A stretch of DNA of 64,000 nucleotides from NCBI GenBank assembly GCA_963816065.1, contig CAWFJG010000024.1, forward strand, positions 333,338 to 397,337, read 5' to 3'. Positions 63,862 through 64,000 of this stretch are shown here, piece by piece. Each line of letters begins with the position of its first letter. Positions within the stretch are counted from its first letter, which is position 1. This DNA is from Roseiarcus sp963816065 (lineage in GTDB: Bacteria > Pseudomonadota > Alphaproteobacteria > Rhizobiales > Beijerinckiaceae). The position numbers and the translations under genes were made by a program. Under the pieces are notes generated by a model. That model saw only the letters and a program-made list of their open reading frames with translations, was not told the DNA's origin and did no database searches.

Positions 63862-64000
63862 GGGAATCCCCAAACCAAAGCAAATGTCAACGCGTCCGAC
63901 AGAAGAATTTTGTTGCCAAATTATCGTCTCTAAATCAGCGGCAGTATTCATCCTCCGTTTTCTGCCAGAAATGGCGCGCGAATTCTTTTGACAGTTTCCA
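63862..64000. other. Right end of window
   Basis: About 140 bp with no supported gene; the element continues beyond the window. Confidence 0.4.

Noticed and set aside
1..64000. CRISPR arrays, rRNA genes, riboswitches
   Set aside because: No regularly spaced direct repeats of CRISPR type, no rRNA-like stretches and no recognisable riboswitch core were seen.

Overview
The window looks like chromosomal DNA of a hopanoid-producing alphaproteobacterium, most likely Hyphomicrobiales (Beijerinckiaceae/Methylocystaceae-like). The grounds are high GC, a hopanoid cluster (hpnN, hpnM, hpnG, hpnH with ispH), a second FtsZ, an aioXSRBA arsenite-oxidation locus and many IS elements of families common in that order. 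The placement is an inference from gene content; there is no rRNA in the window.

Layout. 1-7.2 kb: hopanoid genes, split by an IS1595 element, an IS200-like element and an HNH nuclease gene. 7.5-10.6 kb: a hydroxypyruvate/2-oxo-tetronate isomerase-like gene, a broken AEC transporter and a short FtsZ paralogue. 11-17 kb: a catabolic operon (FGGY sugar kinase, E1 alpha, E1 beta, E2) divergent from a SorC-type regulator, with two matched operator-like sites between them. 17.3-18.3 kb: an IS630 element whose end supplies part of the stop codon of the next gene. 18.3-25.2 kb: an amino-sugar locus (SIS protein, GntR/UTRA regulator, ROK kinase, two permeases, binding protein, divergent nagA). 25.5-30.3 kb: accessory DNA (ISL3 with perfect 8-bp target duplication, gene remnants, tRNA-Arg, 11-bp-phased GCCTGTT repeats, another IS630). 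30.4-34.1 kb: a KAP-type NTPase and a leucyl aminopeptidase, both with several frame breaks.

34-55.4 kb is an arsenic region in pieces. A degenerate arsR plus hybrid arsC comes first, then a 124-bp MITE-like element beside an arsR-arsM operon, remnants (GNAT, IS110, beta-lactamase-like, mer, recombinase), then moaA, aioA, aioB, aioR, aioS, aioX, and acr3, arsC (glutaredoxin type), arsC (LMW-phosphatase type), arsR. The parts fit one pathway: AioX/S/R sense arsenite and, through sigma-54, drive AioBA; MoaA makes molybdopterin for AioA; ArsC/Acr3 reduce and export arsenic; ArsM methylates it.

55.4-57.6 kb carries an IS1634 transposase. A 3' tRNA-Lys fragment at about 57.88-57.92 kb looks like the left attachment site of a prophage-like element that fills the rest of the window: a soluble FtsH-like AAA+ M41 protease and a lysis cassette (N-acetylmuramidase, Rz/Rz1-like pair, holin-like protein).

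A strong general feature is that many conserved genes are broken by single-base gains, mostly one extra base in a 1-4 base homopolymer, while neighbours are intact. This reads more like residual sequencing/assembly error than gene decay, so I describe those genes as probably intact in the organism. True decay (deletions, fusions, fragments) is marked separately.
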